Below are positions 37,089 through 49,155 of a DNA stretch of 64,000 bases, one piece after another. The stretch covers positions 2,232,001 through 2,296,000 of the forward strand of contig JBBMOL010000016.1 in the NCBI GenBank assembly GCA_037954665.1, read 5' to 3'. A program made the position numbers and the translations under genes. The stretch is from Laguncularia racemosa (taxonomy: Eukaryota > Streptophyta > Magnoliopsida > Myrtales > Combretaceae). The notes under the pieces are model-generated. The model was not told the origin of the DNA, did no database searches, and was given only the letters and a program-made list of their open reading frames with translations. Each line of letters starts with the position of its first letter. Position 1 is the stretch's first letter.

Positions 37089-38831
37089 GAGAAGATGGAA
37101 AAAGACTAAAAGTCATTCCCTGCGGCGGCTTTTGATCCAAGCGGACTAAAGCTTAGGATTCTAATTAAACGAGGATGATCTGATAATGGGTAAGCTGCTT
37201 CAACTTAAAATCAGTTACTAATTTTTACATTTTTTTTATTTGAGTCTTAATTTTTTTTTCTTATTTGAATTTTCAATATTTTCAAAATATTATTTAAAGA
37301 AGAGCTTTTATCAAATTTATTAAGTTTTCTATTACTTTGTGATACATACAATTTTAAATTGGTTTATAATAATTAAATTAATAAAATGATGATATTAAAT
37401 ATAATTATTTAAATAATATAATTAAATATATTTAATGATATAATATAATAAAAATATAAAAATAATAATTAAAATTAAGAAAATGAGCCGATAAAAATTT
37501 ATATATACACTTATGACCTTGGACAACTAGTCAAAAACTAATTGGAAAGCTAATATGTGCTCAATATGAATAGAAAATTTAATGTATTTCATGAAATTTA
37601 TATTTTTATAAGGTTTTAAAAATATTCAAGAGTTAAATAAAAGGGAAAAAAAAAGATTAAGGATTCAAATAAAAAAGTAGAAAAACGTTAAGAAATAAAA
37701 TTATACTTTTCCCTAATAAATTTAAGATAGATAATCTATGATCTAAAATTTAAATGTTTAAATCTAGTGTAGTTTTATATTTATTGATCAATATATAGAA
37801 TTTACATGGGAATAATGTTAAATTATTGTATAAATTTTGCGTATTTTTCGATTTTATATATGAAATTTTGAGTTGCTATTATCATTCGAACTCTTGTTTG
37901 TTAAATTTACTAAATTAACTCTCCAATATATATTCTTTAACTAATGAGTGCTAGCAAATACAATCTTGATGTATAAACTTTTATAATAAAAATTTAATTA
38001 GGTATGATATTTAACGATTTCAAGATTTAAATCTAAAATAAAAAAAAAAAAAGTATGCAGAAGTTGAGATTGTAATGTGAACATATATTACTATTATCTT
38101 CTTACAAGAGACTATTAGAATTGAAACAATCCTATAGTACAGTTTATTTATCTAACTTAGAAGAAATCCCAATCCACGCTCAAGAGAACATTTACGATCC
38201 AGTGGGGATGGACAAGCTGAAAAAGCAAAAAAAAAAAAAAAAAAAAAAAAACTCACACAATATGCTACTAAAAATGAAATAATTTTTTAATTTTATTTAT
38301 TAAAAGTTCCTTTATCACAATACTATTGATAAAGAATTAGGAAAAATAGACAAACATTACCTATAGTTTGAGGCTTTTGTTAAAATAAAATGACCTTTTT
38401 TTTTTCTTTAACAAACAAATGATCCATGTGTTTTATATCTATTTATTAATTCTAATTAGGAACAAGTATCAGCTTTTAATTGAAAATACTAGTATTATTA
38501 AATATATTTATTTATTTAATTAATGTAATAAAAATATTGAAAAAAAACACCAAAAAGAAAGAACGTAGAAAATTAAAAATAATAAAAATAATAAAACAAT
38601 AAAATAAAATAAAAAAGCCAGTGAAACTTTCCTACCAGTTATGCGCATATGTTTGACTTAGACTATGAAGGTGGGGGACTATTGGTAGCCGTTTCAAGTA
38701 TTAAAATGATTAGATGGGAGGTTTATGACTCTCCTTATCATGTGCCAGACCACACGTTCGACCATGTGGTGTGTTAGTTCGATGAGTATGGTGCAGACTT
38801 AGTGAGACTAGTTGATAATTACTTGTAAACT
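37089..38831. other. Intergenic upstream of the HD-Zip gene; no gene seen
   Basis: AT-rich DNA that probably holds distal promoter sequence of the HD-Zip gene near 37100-37200. A run of 26 A lies at 38227-38252. A short perfect inverted repeat ACCACA/TGTGGT lies near 38750-38772. Confidence 0.35.
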
Positions 38832-40136
38832 GTCCAAGAGTAGCTATATCATGAATTGGATATAACTCCTCGGAGAGTATTTGTCGTTTTATAAATATCA
38901 TTATAAATACTAGTAGGTATATAGAGTTTTTGTACACTTATTTTATAGTATGAGTATATGGAATGGTTATCATGTCTCAATTTTAAGATGTGACACTTCA
39001 TATTTGTGTTTTTTCTCGATAGCAATCATTTTATTAACACTCATTATGATTACAATGGAGAGTTATTTAGTATAATGATATAAAATAATGTACTTAAATG
39101 TCTCACTTATAATATAAATGATATATTCATATTTTTGTAAGTACAGTTTTATGAACTTTTAAAGTAAGTTTTTACACTTGTAAAGTTTGATAAACTAGCA
39201 AATAATTCTCATAAATAAAAAATAACCCAATTAAAATTTAACTTTGACGTGAAAATACCCTCTTGAGAGTATTTGTCCAAGAGGAGCTATATTATGAATT
39301 GGATATAACTCCCTTAGAGAGTGTTTGTGGTTTTATAAATATAATTATGAATACTAGCAGGTATTTAGAGTCTTTGTACACTAATTTTACGGTATGAGTA
39401 TGTGTCATGGTTATCATGTCTCAATTTTGGGATGTGACACTTCATATTTGTGTTTTTCTTCAATAGCAGTCATTCCATTGATATCCGTTATGATTATGAT
39501 GGAGAATTATTTAGTGTAATAATATAAAATAATATACTTAAATGTCTCACTTACAACATAAACGATATACCCATACTTTTGTAAGTACGGTTTCTATGAA
39601 CTTTTAAAGTGAGCTTTTACATCATTTAAAGTTTGATAAACTAGCAAATAACTCACTTAAAATTTAACTTTGACGTGAAAATACCCTCTTGAGAGTATTT
39701 GTCCAAGAGGAGCTATATTATGAATTGGATATAACTCTCTTAGAGAGTATTTGTGGTTTTATAAATATAATTATGAATACTAGTAGGTATTTAGAGTCTT
39801 TGTACACTAATTTTATGGTATGAGTACGTCTCATGGTTATCATGTCTCAATTTTGGGATGTGACACTTCATATTTGTGTTTTTCCTCAATAGGAATCATT
39901 CCATTGATACCTGTTATGATTACAATGGAGAATTATTTAGTGTAATGATAAAAAATAATATACTTAAATGTCTCTCTTACAACATAAACAATATATTCAC
40001 ACTTTTGTAGGTATGGTTTCTATAAATATTTAAAGTGAGCTTTTACACCCTCTAAAGTTTGATAAACTAGCAAATAACTTCTATAAATAGCAAATAACCC
40101 ACTTAAACTTTAACTTTGATGTGAAAATACCCTCTC
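38832..40136 (+). repeat. Tandem array, three copies of a ~430 bp unit
   Basis: Units start with GTCCAAGAG at 38832, 39275 and 39701, so the periods are 443 and 426 bp. Each contains TATGAATTGGATATAACTC, TGGTTATCATGTCTCAATTT, ATGTGACACTTCATATTTGTG and AACTTTGACGTGAAAATACCC (first and third units with small changes). Units 2 and 3 are much more alike than either is to unit 1. No protein is encoded. It may be a young satellite or a tandem of LTR-like pieces. Confidence 0.85.
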
Positions 40137-41152
40137 CAACTTATTTAAGTATATTGTAACACCCCTTAAACTTTGACTAGTGTATACTATTTTAACTAAA
40201 AAAACTAAACCGCTTTATATTATCAATTTACCAAAGTTTAAATGTTTGGAAGCACACTTAATTAGCTTAGAAAATTCTATCAAAATTTAGGGATATATAT
40301 ATATTACCGTTTGCTTCTTTCTTTTTCTTTTTCTTTTTCTTTTCCCTCAATGGTTGATGTGCATTACATATTATGTACGCATGATATATAAATACTAATA
40401 AAATTTTGATATATAAAAATAATACAAAACATAGGTAATAATTGCTTTGGAAATTATTCATTTTACTATCATGTATACTAAAATCTTATTGATATTTATA
40501 CAATATGTATATATAATACGTGATGTATATCAATTAATGAATCTTTTTCATGCAAGAAACGTATATTAACCTTTGTTACAACATTACATTTTATGCGAAA
40601 AAATTCTTACATTTTGATATTAATTTTATGCACCTTAGCTAATAATAATTTGCATTAGCTTTTTCACAATATATACCCAATATTTCAATTTTTGAAATTT
40701 ATATACCGTGTATTATGCAGAATATAAAAAGATTCATCAATTTCAACATAAATAATTTAATTATATTTGAAATTGAAAAACAAAAGTTATCATGAGATAA
40801 GGCATATGATAGATTGATGGCGCCATCATGGATTATGGATGAAGATGATATTGATTTTTTCTATTATGGACCAATAAGAATAGGTAGGTAAGAAGTAAGT
40901 TGTAATTTAATATAAATGTAATAGAGTTATAATAGTTATTATATATTTATTATTGTTTAATATCTAATAATGGTAGTATAGAAAGATGGTAAATAGATTA
41001 ATAAATAGCAATTCATGAGAGTAAGGGCATGATTAGCCATTCATTATCTTATGTATTATATAAACATGCAATAAAGCCTATGATTCTAGCGCCATATGAA
41101 AATTTACAATTCAATCGCAAATTAAAGTTTTGGGATTCAATTGAGGAAAAAA

Positions 41153-41191
<39 letters not shown>

Positions 41192-41916
41192 ACCCAAAAA
41201 GGTCGTTTGATTTAATCCGCAAAATATCTAACCATATTCTCCATAGGGGTTTCTTTTCTTTTACTTGTCCAAACTTGGATCATGAAAGGAGTGATTTTGC
41301 AGAATATGAATTTATAACTTTCGATTTTTTTGAATCTTAATAAATAGAAAGGGAGATATTTGGCTTCCATGTGCTTAAGTGCTTCTTTGTCACTATTCTT
41401 ATGAGTAGAGCTATATAAGCGAGTGTAGGTTATATAGGTAGATTCATTCAATAATAATAAAAAAATATGGATTAAGTCAAAAAATTTAGCCCATATATAA
41501 AAGCAAACCTAAATAAGGTGGGTCAAGCCAGATTAACCTATTTAGCCTGCAGGTTATATGAGGTAACCCACCTAACTTGCAAAAAAAGTGGATTGAGCTA
41601 AAAATTTTAGCCTGATTGTTAAATGGACCGACTTGCATTAACCTAAAAGTCAATGCAAGTAAAAAAAGGTGGCTATTTAGCTAACTTGTATGGTTCTACT
41701 TATAAGGTAATTAATTTTTTAGCAAAAAAATTGAATTTCATGAGATAGACTAAACATTAATGATAAGTTTAGCACACTAGAATGCATCCGAAATGAAATC
41801 ATCATTTTTAGTTTCATTTCTTTTTCTATATTTAAATAATATTTTTAGAAGTCGAATCTTAATTCTTTAAAATTGATAATTCCGGCTTTAATGAGGATTC
41901 CAGATTTCACTTTTGA
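40137..41916. other. Intergenic; no gene seen
   Basis: AT-rich DNA with a (CTTTTT)n-type tract near 40313-40345 and the G run described separately. No domain-bearing open frame. Confidence 0.4.
41153..41190 (+). repeat. Run of 38 consecutive G
   Basis: An uninterrupted G tract from 41153 to 41190 in otherwise AT-rich DNA. It could fold into a G-quadruplex, or its length may reflect sequencing or assembly error; such tracts are hard to read correctly. Confidence 0.9.
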
Positions 41917-42277
41917 GGGAATAGAATAATTATTCTTTGAATATTTTTTATTACTTTATTTACTTGCAAATTAGTTGGGAAATTTTTATTCTATACAAAT
42001 TTTCTATTTCCTTTTTATAAGTAATAGTTGTTACCTCTTGTAAGGTAGTAGTTTTTTCTTTCCTTTGCATAAAGAACAAAAAAATTAATCAATGGACAAT
42101 CATATAGTTAGTAAACAACTATTAATAGTAATTTTTTAATGACTAAGTAGAGATATATTGGTATTTTTTATTATATTTTTAATGAGACATACTAAATATT
42201 AAAATAAATATTCTCTTCAATGAAAATTTATATGAAGTAAATGCTAGAATGTAAATTTTTAGTCTATTAGGTGTTAC
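41917..42277 (+). mobile_element. MITE-like repeat, family 1, copy B
   Basis: Aligns with copies A and C through blocks such as AATAGAATAATTATTC, TTATTACTTTATTTACTTGC and AAATTTTTAGTCTATTA. Both extreme ends are missing or diverged. Non-coding. Confidence 0.5.
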
Positions 42278-43644
42278 TTCAATACATTGGGCTGGCTTTT
42301 TTTTTTTTGCCAGCAATTTGATGGTTTGTCTAATGTATATAGAACTGGAACTGTCCAACAAAAAAGGTGGGCTGCATGGATATTTATCAATTCATTATGG
42401 ATTTTCCCTTGAAAGGCCCAGTCTGATTCCATTCTGGCTTTTAGTCTGTTTGCTCCCCTCTAGACTCATACGAGTTTCATTCGAACAAATATTATTATGG
42501 GAGTTTTCGTATCCACATAACACTGGGTAAAAATGTGCAACATGTGGTTATTAATTTAAAAATAGATTTATCTTGCAATATATATTTAAATGCATTATAA
42601 AAATATAATAAATATTATTACTATATTAAATAAAAATATGACATATTAAAATTATATATAACTACATAACATTATTATAATGAAATTATGTATTTTTTAT
42701 AAAGAGTTATAATCTTTTAAAATATAGAAACAGAAAGTTTGTGCTTTTTTAAATTAAATTATGAAAGGCTTATAACCATTTTGAAAGCTACGTCACTCGG
42801 ATGAAATTGACGTGCTTTTAATTAAATTTTTTTGAAATTATATATATAAATGGTTTTAAAGTTAATTGTGGCTTTTGACAAAATATTAATAATCAAAATT
42901 TGATATTGAAAGTATACTAAAAAAAAGGTTTCAAATTATATATTATCGAATTAATTCATTTTCTTAAAACACTACCTAATAGCATGAATATTATTTTTTT
43001 AATAGAATAAATCTGATTTTATTCTTCCCTACAGCTGTGAATGTATGGTAACTGAAAAAAAAGAAAAAAAAGAAAGGAAGTGTATGAAATAAATAGTCAG
43101 ACAACGTTATTTATGAAAGGATCTTCTACTTCTTCTCCCCTGTATTTACTTAATGTTTAAAAAGGAAATTTTTATACATTTTAATATTAATAATACAATT
43201 TTGAAAAAGATACAAAACTTTTGTTTTTAGTATCTTAGAAAATAAAAATGCCGTCAGACATTTATTTATTTATTTTAAACATTTTCCTTCATAAAATTAC
43301 TTACTTCTTAGTACGGAAATGACTATTGTGGTACGAGACAAAATTGCGAAATGTTAATGCGAATCTCGTGGACTTCTACTGCATAGGTGCATGTTCCAGC
43401 TGCTGTTAGTTCCATGCATTCGGTTGTTTGGAAGGAAGGAAAATTCCGGCTTGATGATCACTTCTTTTCTTGATAACACCACAGTGCAAGGCCCAAAAAG
43501 AAAATGGTCGCAGTGTCCCTTAGCCATAAAGCCCAACGAAGGCCTCCATTACAGAGCACACTTCCATGAAATTGCACCAACGCTAAGGAATAATATAGAT
43601 TTGCAAACTTATTGTTTAACAAAACAATGCATATGAAGAGCTAA
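42278..43644. other. Upstream flank of the PPR gene; no gene seen
   Basis: AT-rich, with a more balanced stretch at 43380-43640 just before the PPR start codon that may hold its promoter and leader. No clear TATA box can be singled out. Small open frames here lack known domains. Confidence 0.35.
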
Positions 43645-45492
43645 ATGAGCACACTTAGGCGTATAGCAAAACACCCAAGTATATGTCTGATAGATTCATC
43701 AACAACCTTAACAGAACTCAAACAAATCCACACCCAACTTCTCATCAACGGTCTTCTTGACAACCCTTCAGTTGCAGGCCAGTTCATTGCTTCTATTGCG
43801 CTCAATAACCCCAAAAACCTTGCATATGGCAATCAAGTCCTTGACCAATGCCAAAACCCTACCCTCTTTACCCTAAACTCAATGATCAGACTCCATTCCA
43901 GGAGCTCCACACCTCGCAAGAGCTTTTACTATTATAACAAGATACTGCATTCTAGTGATTGTATTTTACCCGATAATTACACGTTTAATTTCTTAGTAAG
44001 AGCATGTGCGCAGATTTTGGCGCGTGATACTGGTGAATCGGTTCATGGGTGTGTTATCAAACGTGGGTTTAATAGGGACCCACATGTCCAAAGTGCGTTG
44101 ATTTACATGTACGCTGAATTGGGTCTGTTGAGTTCTTGTCACCAGGTGTTTGATGAGATTCCTGAACCGGATGTCGTGTGTCAAACTGCAATGTTGAGTG
44201 CTTGCGCGAAATGTGGGGATATTGGGTTTGCGGAGAAACTTTTTGACGTAATGCCCGAGAGAGACTCTGTGGCCTGGAATGCCATGGTTTCGGGATATGC
44301 GCAATGTGGGAAGTCTAGAGAAGCTTTATGTTTATTCAATATGATGCAATTAGAAGGGGTGAAGATAAATGAGGTCTCCATGGTATCGGTTCTATCTGCA
44401 TGTACGCAGTTAGGTGCATTGGATCAAGGGAAGTGGGCTCATGCCTATGTTGAGAAAAACAGGATTCGAATGACATTGGCACTAGGAACAGCACTTGTCG
44501 ATATGTATGCGAAATGTGGCGACATGGATAAGGCTATGGAAGTGTTTTGGGGAATGAAAGAAAAGAATTTGTGTGCATGGAACAGCGCGCTGAATGGACT
44601 AGCAATTAATGGGGCCGGTCATCAGTGTCTCGAGCTTTTCTTAAGAATGATTAAAGATGGCACGCATCCGAATGAAGTGACGTTCATTGCGGTTTTGAGA
44701 GGTTGTAGTGTGGTTGGATTGGTAGAGGAAGGTTGCGAGCAATTTTCCTCAATGAAGGCAGAATACGGAATTGAGCCTGAAATCGAGCACTATGGATGCA
44801 TGGTTGATTTGTATGGCCGAGCTGGCCGGTTACAAGAAGCCTTAGATTTTATTCGTAACATGCCGATTGAACCTCATGCAGGTGGTTGGGGAGCTTTGCT
44901 TAATGCATGTAAGATTTATAGGAACATAGAAATAGGCGAAATTGCATCGAGAAAGATAGTTGAGTTAGAGGTGAAAAACCATGGTGCATACGTGCTTTTA
45001 TCCAATTTATATGCTGATAACAAGAATTGGGATCATGTTAGTAGAGTGCGGCATGTAATGAAGTGCAAAGGCGTAAAAAAGGTTCCCGGATGCAGTATCA
45101 TGGAGATTGAAGGTGAAGTCCATGAATTCTTGGCTGGTGATAAATCCCATCCAATGCATGGGGAAATTGAGGTGAAGCTGCATGACATAGCTAGGAGGTT
45201 GAAGTTATCAGGGTATGTAGCTAATACTAAACCTGTGCTGTTTGACATAGAAGAGGAGGAAAAAGAGAATGCTCTGTCATTACATAGTGAGAAAATTGCC
45301 ATTGCTTTTGGATTGATGAGGTTGAAGGAAGGAGTTCCCATAAGAATAGTAAAGAACCTAAGGGTATGCTGGGATTGTCATGAGGTAACAAAAATGATTT
45401 CCAAAACGTTTAGCAGGGAGATTATTGTTAGGGACAGGATTAGATTTCACCATTTCAAGGACGGTAAATGTTCCTGTAAGGATTATTGGTAA
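43645..45492 (+). CDS. Pentatricopeptide repeat protein, PLS-DYW class (At5g40405-like RNA editing factor)
   Basis: An intronless 615-residue protein from the ATG at 43645. An N-terminal region (MSTLRRIAKHPS) leads into PPR motifs of the PLS type through about residue 420 (for example VAWNAMVSGYAQCGKSREAL, ALVDMYAKCGDMDKAMEVF). E and E+ motifs follow (PGCSIMEIEGEVHEF), and then a DYW domain ending in the exact tripeptide DYW. The cytidine-deaminase-like signature is complete: HSE at 547-549 and CWDCH at 575-579, plus HH at 602-603 and CSC at 609-611. Such proteins bind specific organelle transcripts and carry out C-to-U editing in mitochondria or plastids; which organelle and which site cannot be read. 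Sequence resembles Arabidopsis At5g40405 over the whole length. No sign of damage. Confidence 0.93.
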   Translation: MSTLRRIAKHPSICLIDSSTTLTELKQIHTQLLINGLLDNPSVAGQFIASIALNNPKNLAYGNQVLDQCQNPTLFTLNSMIRLHSRSSTPRKSFYYYNKILHSSDCILPDNYTFNFLVRACAQILARDTGESVHGCVIKRGFNRDPHVQSALIYMYAELGLLSSCHQVFDEIPEPDVVCQTAMLSACAKCGDIGFAEKLFDVMPERDSVAWNAMVSGYAQCGKSREALCLFNMMQLEGVKINEVSMVSVLSACTQLGALDQGKWAHAYVEKNRIRMTLALGTALVDMYAKCGDMDKAMEVFWGMKEKNLCAWNSALNGLAINGAGHQCLELFLRMIKDGTHPNEVTFIAVLRGCSVVGLVEEGCEQFSSMKAEYGIEPEIEHYGCMVDLYGRAGRLQEALDFIRNMPIEPHAGGWGALLNACKIYRNIEIGEIASRKIVELEVKNHGAYVLLSNLYADNKNWDHVSRVRHVMKCKGVKKVPGCSIMEIEGEVHEFLAGDKSHPMHGEIEVKLHDIARRLKLSGYVANTKPVLFDIEEEEKENALSLHSEKIAIAFGLMRLKEGVPIRIVKNLRVCWDCHEVTKMISKTFSREIIVRDRIRFHHFKDGKCSCKDYW

Positions 45493-45629
45493 ATTAATCT
45501 GGTCAATATGTACATATCAGGCTAATTCTAGCACCGAGCAATTGGATTATTCAATTTTATATTATGCTATAGCTCTTTTATGCCATACTAACCCTTCAAA
45601 GTAATGAAAAGCTATTACTATTATGATAA

Positions 45630-46260
45630 AAGCTAAGCCTTAATCAGTACCTCTATTACGGCAAAAGTTAATGTTTGATTAAGATAACCAAATTGGAAAT
45701 GATTTTAGTATGCTAAGCACTTAACATGAAGATATTATGAGAAGATTAGTGTTAATCCGTACCTCTATTATGTCAAAAGTTAGTATTTGATTAAGATAAC
45801 CAAATTGAAAATGATTTTAGTACGTCAAGCACTTAATGAGATATTATGACAAAATTAGTCTTAATCAGTATCTATGCCATGGTAAAAGTTAGTCTTTGAA
45901 TAAAATAAATAGGAAATGATTGTAGTATGCTAAGCACTTAATGAGACATTATGACAAAATTAGTCTAATCGGTATCTCTATCATGGTAAAATGATTAAGA
46001 TAACCAACTTGAAAATAATTCATTAAGCATTCAACAACATTCTGATAAAATTGTCTTAAACAATATCACAATTATGGCAAAAGTTGGTCTTTGATTGAGA
46101 TGACTTAATTGGAAATAATTTTAGCATGCTAAGTACTTAAGAAGATATTATGATAAGATTAGTTTCAATCAGTATCGTTATTATGGAAAAAGTTAGTGCT
46201 TATTAAGATAACCAAATCGCAAATGATTTTAATAAACACTTAACAAGAGAAGAGCAAATG
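45630..46260 (+). repeat. Degenerate tandem array, about six copies of a ~105 bp unit
   Basis: Using the block GATAACCAA as anchor, units recur at 45683, 45795, about 45904, 45999, 46099 and 46207, so periods range from about 95 to 112 bp. Each unit has a version of CTTAATCAGTACCTCTATTA, GGCAAAAGTTAGT, TTGATTAAGATAACCAAATT, AAATGATTTTAGTATGCTAA and GCACTTAA. The array starts about 140 bp past the PPR stop codon and may overlap its 3' transcript end. Non-coding. Confidence 0.8.
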
Positions 46261-46390
46261 TACGTTATGATAATAGGATCGATTATTCTTGGCCATTAGT
46301 ATCTAGTTGAAAACTGGACAAGACGTTTTGTTTCTATGCTGCCTCTATTTTTTGATTATTTTTTCTCGTCAATCTTTAAAACAAGATTGC

Positions 46391-46551
46391 CACGCTTAAC
46401 CTATCTTCCACCTAAAGTGGCCTAGGAATATGTTGTGAGAGCAGCTGTAATGGAGTTGCATGGGAAGACATGGCAACTTTACATCACCAATAGTTCTGAT
46501 TCCTTGACACAAGGAGCGAGGTTTGAGTTGCTCCGTCAAGCATCTCTAAAA
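46391..46551 (+). pseudogene. Coding-like exon fragment, unidentified
   Basis: One frame reads RLTYLPPKVA, a TAG stop, then EYVVRAAVMELHGKTWQLYIT and on to LRQASLK, ending at a good splice donor A|GTAAGT at 46551-46556. Codon use and composition are gene-like and unlike the flanks. The pattern of PPKVA followed by GKTW could fit a B3-type DNA-binding domain, but the match is weak. The internal stop and the lack of neighbouring exons suggest a gene fragment. Confidence 0.35.
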
Positions 46552-46556
46552 GTAAG

Positions 46557-48305
46557 TTGCATGTGCTTCTTTTCTAGATTTTACCCATAAAAATGGGTCT
46601 CATTAAAACTTAAAAATTTGATAAAAAATTCTATTGAAGAAATTTATTAATAAAATAAAGAGTTATTTAATATAAAGAATTGTTTCAAATGTTAACATAG
46701 CACAGAAAGTAACCTTTCAAGAAACCTATTATTAAAATGCTCTAGGGATGAAAACATGGTGTTTCACATGTGTTGTCCAGTCCAGAAACTTTCTAAGAAA
46801 CCATTGTTAAAATGCTCCGAGGTTCAAACATGGCGTTTCACATGTGTTGTCCTTGACCAGAGTGGGAATTTACCTGAACAGTTCTATCCATGAAGTGAAA
46901 GGTGGGACACTTGAAATAATTATCTGTGAAGGTGCCAGAACTCTTTTGATGGTCGATTCGATGCTTTTCATGCCTTGATAAGTACCGACATAGAAATTGC
47001 TTACTTTTGTAGGTTCCTCTTATTCATAGTCTTTAATTGAGAAAAAAGTGATTGAAAAGAAGTTGGTCCTGTTGCTTTTTCTTCACCTTAGCATTAGCAT
47101 TGTAGAGAGTCTAAAACTATAAATAGTCAAATTAATAATTAAAATAAAGTTTAAAGCGCAAAATAGTAGGAGCGGTACGAATAATATATAAATTTTATGC
47201 AATATATGGTATATGTTAAGAATATTATTAAGTCCTTATTGTAATAAGCTTAGAGCTATCATAAGTATTCCATATTAGCATTGTAAGCCAACATATTTTC
47301 GTACATACAAGCTATATGCTATAATATTTATTCTCAATTTATATACTTTAAAACAAGCATATTCTATTTATATTTGAAGACAAATGTATATCATTCTCTA
47401 TTGTGATCATCCCAATAATCAAAAAACATATCAAACAAGAAAGAAAATCAATAGAATTGAGTTATGCTCCATCATGTAAATGTTTATGCACTTTTAAAAA
47501 GGGACACATGCCTCTTATTCGAGCTTATATAGTAACCAAAACATGCATACGTGATATATGTCATTTTTTAATAGTACAATAAAGTTTATCCTATTAAGCA
47601 TGATTGGAGTCATATATTTATCGGAGAAAAACATGGGTTAATAAAGTATACAATCATGAAAAAGCAATTATATATATTTTTTATAATTTTTTCCTTAAAT
47701 TTAGAGGCCAATTATAGAAATATATTACAAGCCAAACTATTGGTTATGTGTAATAAGACCCTATAAATTTCTTAAGTTTACTTTCACCTTCCTATGATCT
47801 TTTACATGATTTCTAAAGACACAAAGAAGGTGAAGTCATGTTCTCGGGAGCATATTTACAATGACATTTTATTCTATGCGAAAACAGCGTGAACGGCTAT
47901 AACATAAAGTGAGAGTTGGATCCCGAAATTGGGACTCAAGTCATCAAGTTGTGAAAGGATTGATCTTTCTATTAAAGCTCTCCGGTGCTTTTTATGGACC
48001 AATAAAAGGCATCAGAAAGATGACCTGAAAAGGCATATTTACTGCCAGGGCCTCCTCTCTTTATTGTATTGTTAAGCCTCCACTTATCTCTGAATATAAA
48101 TAGTGAAGCAGCTTCATTTGCATACGCTACTGCATGAATGGTGGTGGAGCGTGGAGCTAGTGTCACACGTCCTTACTAAAGCATCTGTTGTCATGGATCA
48201 TGGTCCACCTTAACAGGAATATCCATTCCAGAAATTGACGTTCAGAGTGAGAACTCTCCTTTCAAACACGAAATCCACACTTTGATGAATGAATCTTTTG
48301 GATTT
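46557..48305. other. Intergenic; no gene seen
   Basis: AT-rich DNA. Two nearly identical phrases around ACATGTGTTGTCC at about 46765 and 46838 form a short local duplication. A patch at about 47960-48240 is richer in GC and holds TATAAATAG at 48101-48109 but no recognisable gene after it. Confidence 0.35.
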
Positions 48306-48612
48306 AGGTCCGTTTATTTTATTTTATTTTTTTTTCTACTTCTTTTATATCTTTTTGATATTTGTTTAAACCATCTATTCTACAAAAATAACAATTAAAA
48401 TTTACTTTTTTAAACTTTTACTCTTAAAAGTAAGTGAATTCTAACTTTGTAATTCTTATTCTCTAATAGCTATTTTCATCGTAATTATAAAATAGAAATA
48501 AATAAAATAAAGAAAAATAATAATTTTTCAAAACAATAGACTTTAATACACATCGGATAAAGATAAAATATAAATAAGATACAAACAAAAAAAAAAAAAT
48601 CTAAATAAGCCT
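48306..48612 (+). mobile_element. MITE-like repeat, family 2, copy D
   Basis: Begins AGGTCCGTTTATTTTA; its right end inverted reads AGGCTTATTTAGATTTT, so the ends form imperfect inverted repeats. The interior shares ATTATAAAATAGAAATAAAT with a related block in copy E. Non-coding. Confidence 0.5.
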
Positions 48613-48733
48613 TTAAATGTACAATTTGAATATAGAATATAAAGTTTTATATAAAATTATAATTCTATGTTTTTTGTTTTTGTTTAAAGGTTTTAGCTAT
48701 CAGCATTGCTTGTCCTAATTTATATTTATAAGA

Positions 48734-49155
48734 GCTTATTTATTTGGAGGTAATCGAGAGAAAATAGAATAATTGCCATAAAAATATATTTATTATCTTA
48801 TTTATTTACAAATTGATTAGATAATTTTTTATTTTAGATAACTTCTCTATTCTCTTTATAAAAAATAGTTATTACTTTTTATAGGGCAGTATTTTTTATT
48901 TCCAATCGGTAGGCAGTAAAAAGTTTAAGTATCGAGTAATTATATCCTTAATAAATTACTAACAATTATATTCCATAAGAACTAAGGACATATTCCTAAA
49001 TGATTGCTGCAATTAATGAGGTGCAATTAATATTAAAAAGTATTTCCTGTAATAAAAATTTATGTAAAAAATATTATAATATAAAATTTTAGTTTATTAT
49101 TAAAAAATAATTATTTTATTTCCTATCTATTCTATTGTATGAAAGTAAACAAACC
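48734..49155 (+). mobile_element. MITE-like repeat, family 1, copy C
   Basis: The most complete copy: starts GCTTATTTATTTGGAGG and ends GTAAACAAACC, whose inverse GGTTTGTTTAC resembles the start of copy A. It shares ordered blocks with copies A and B. Non-coding. Confidence 0.6.

Noticed and set aside
41029..41340. 103-codon open frame with a poly-Gly run
   Set aside because: The glycines come only from the G homopolymer; the rest has no protein-like pattern.
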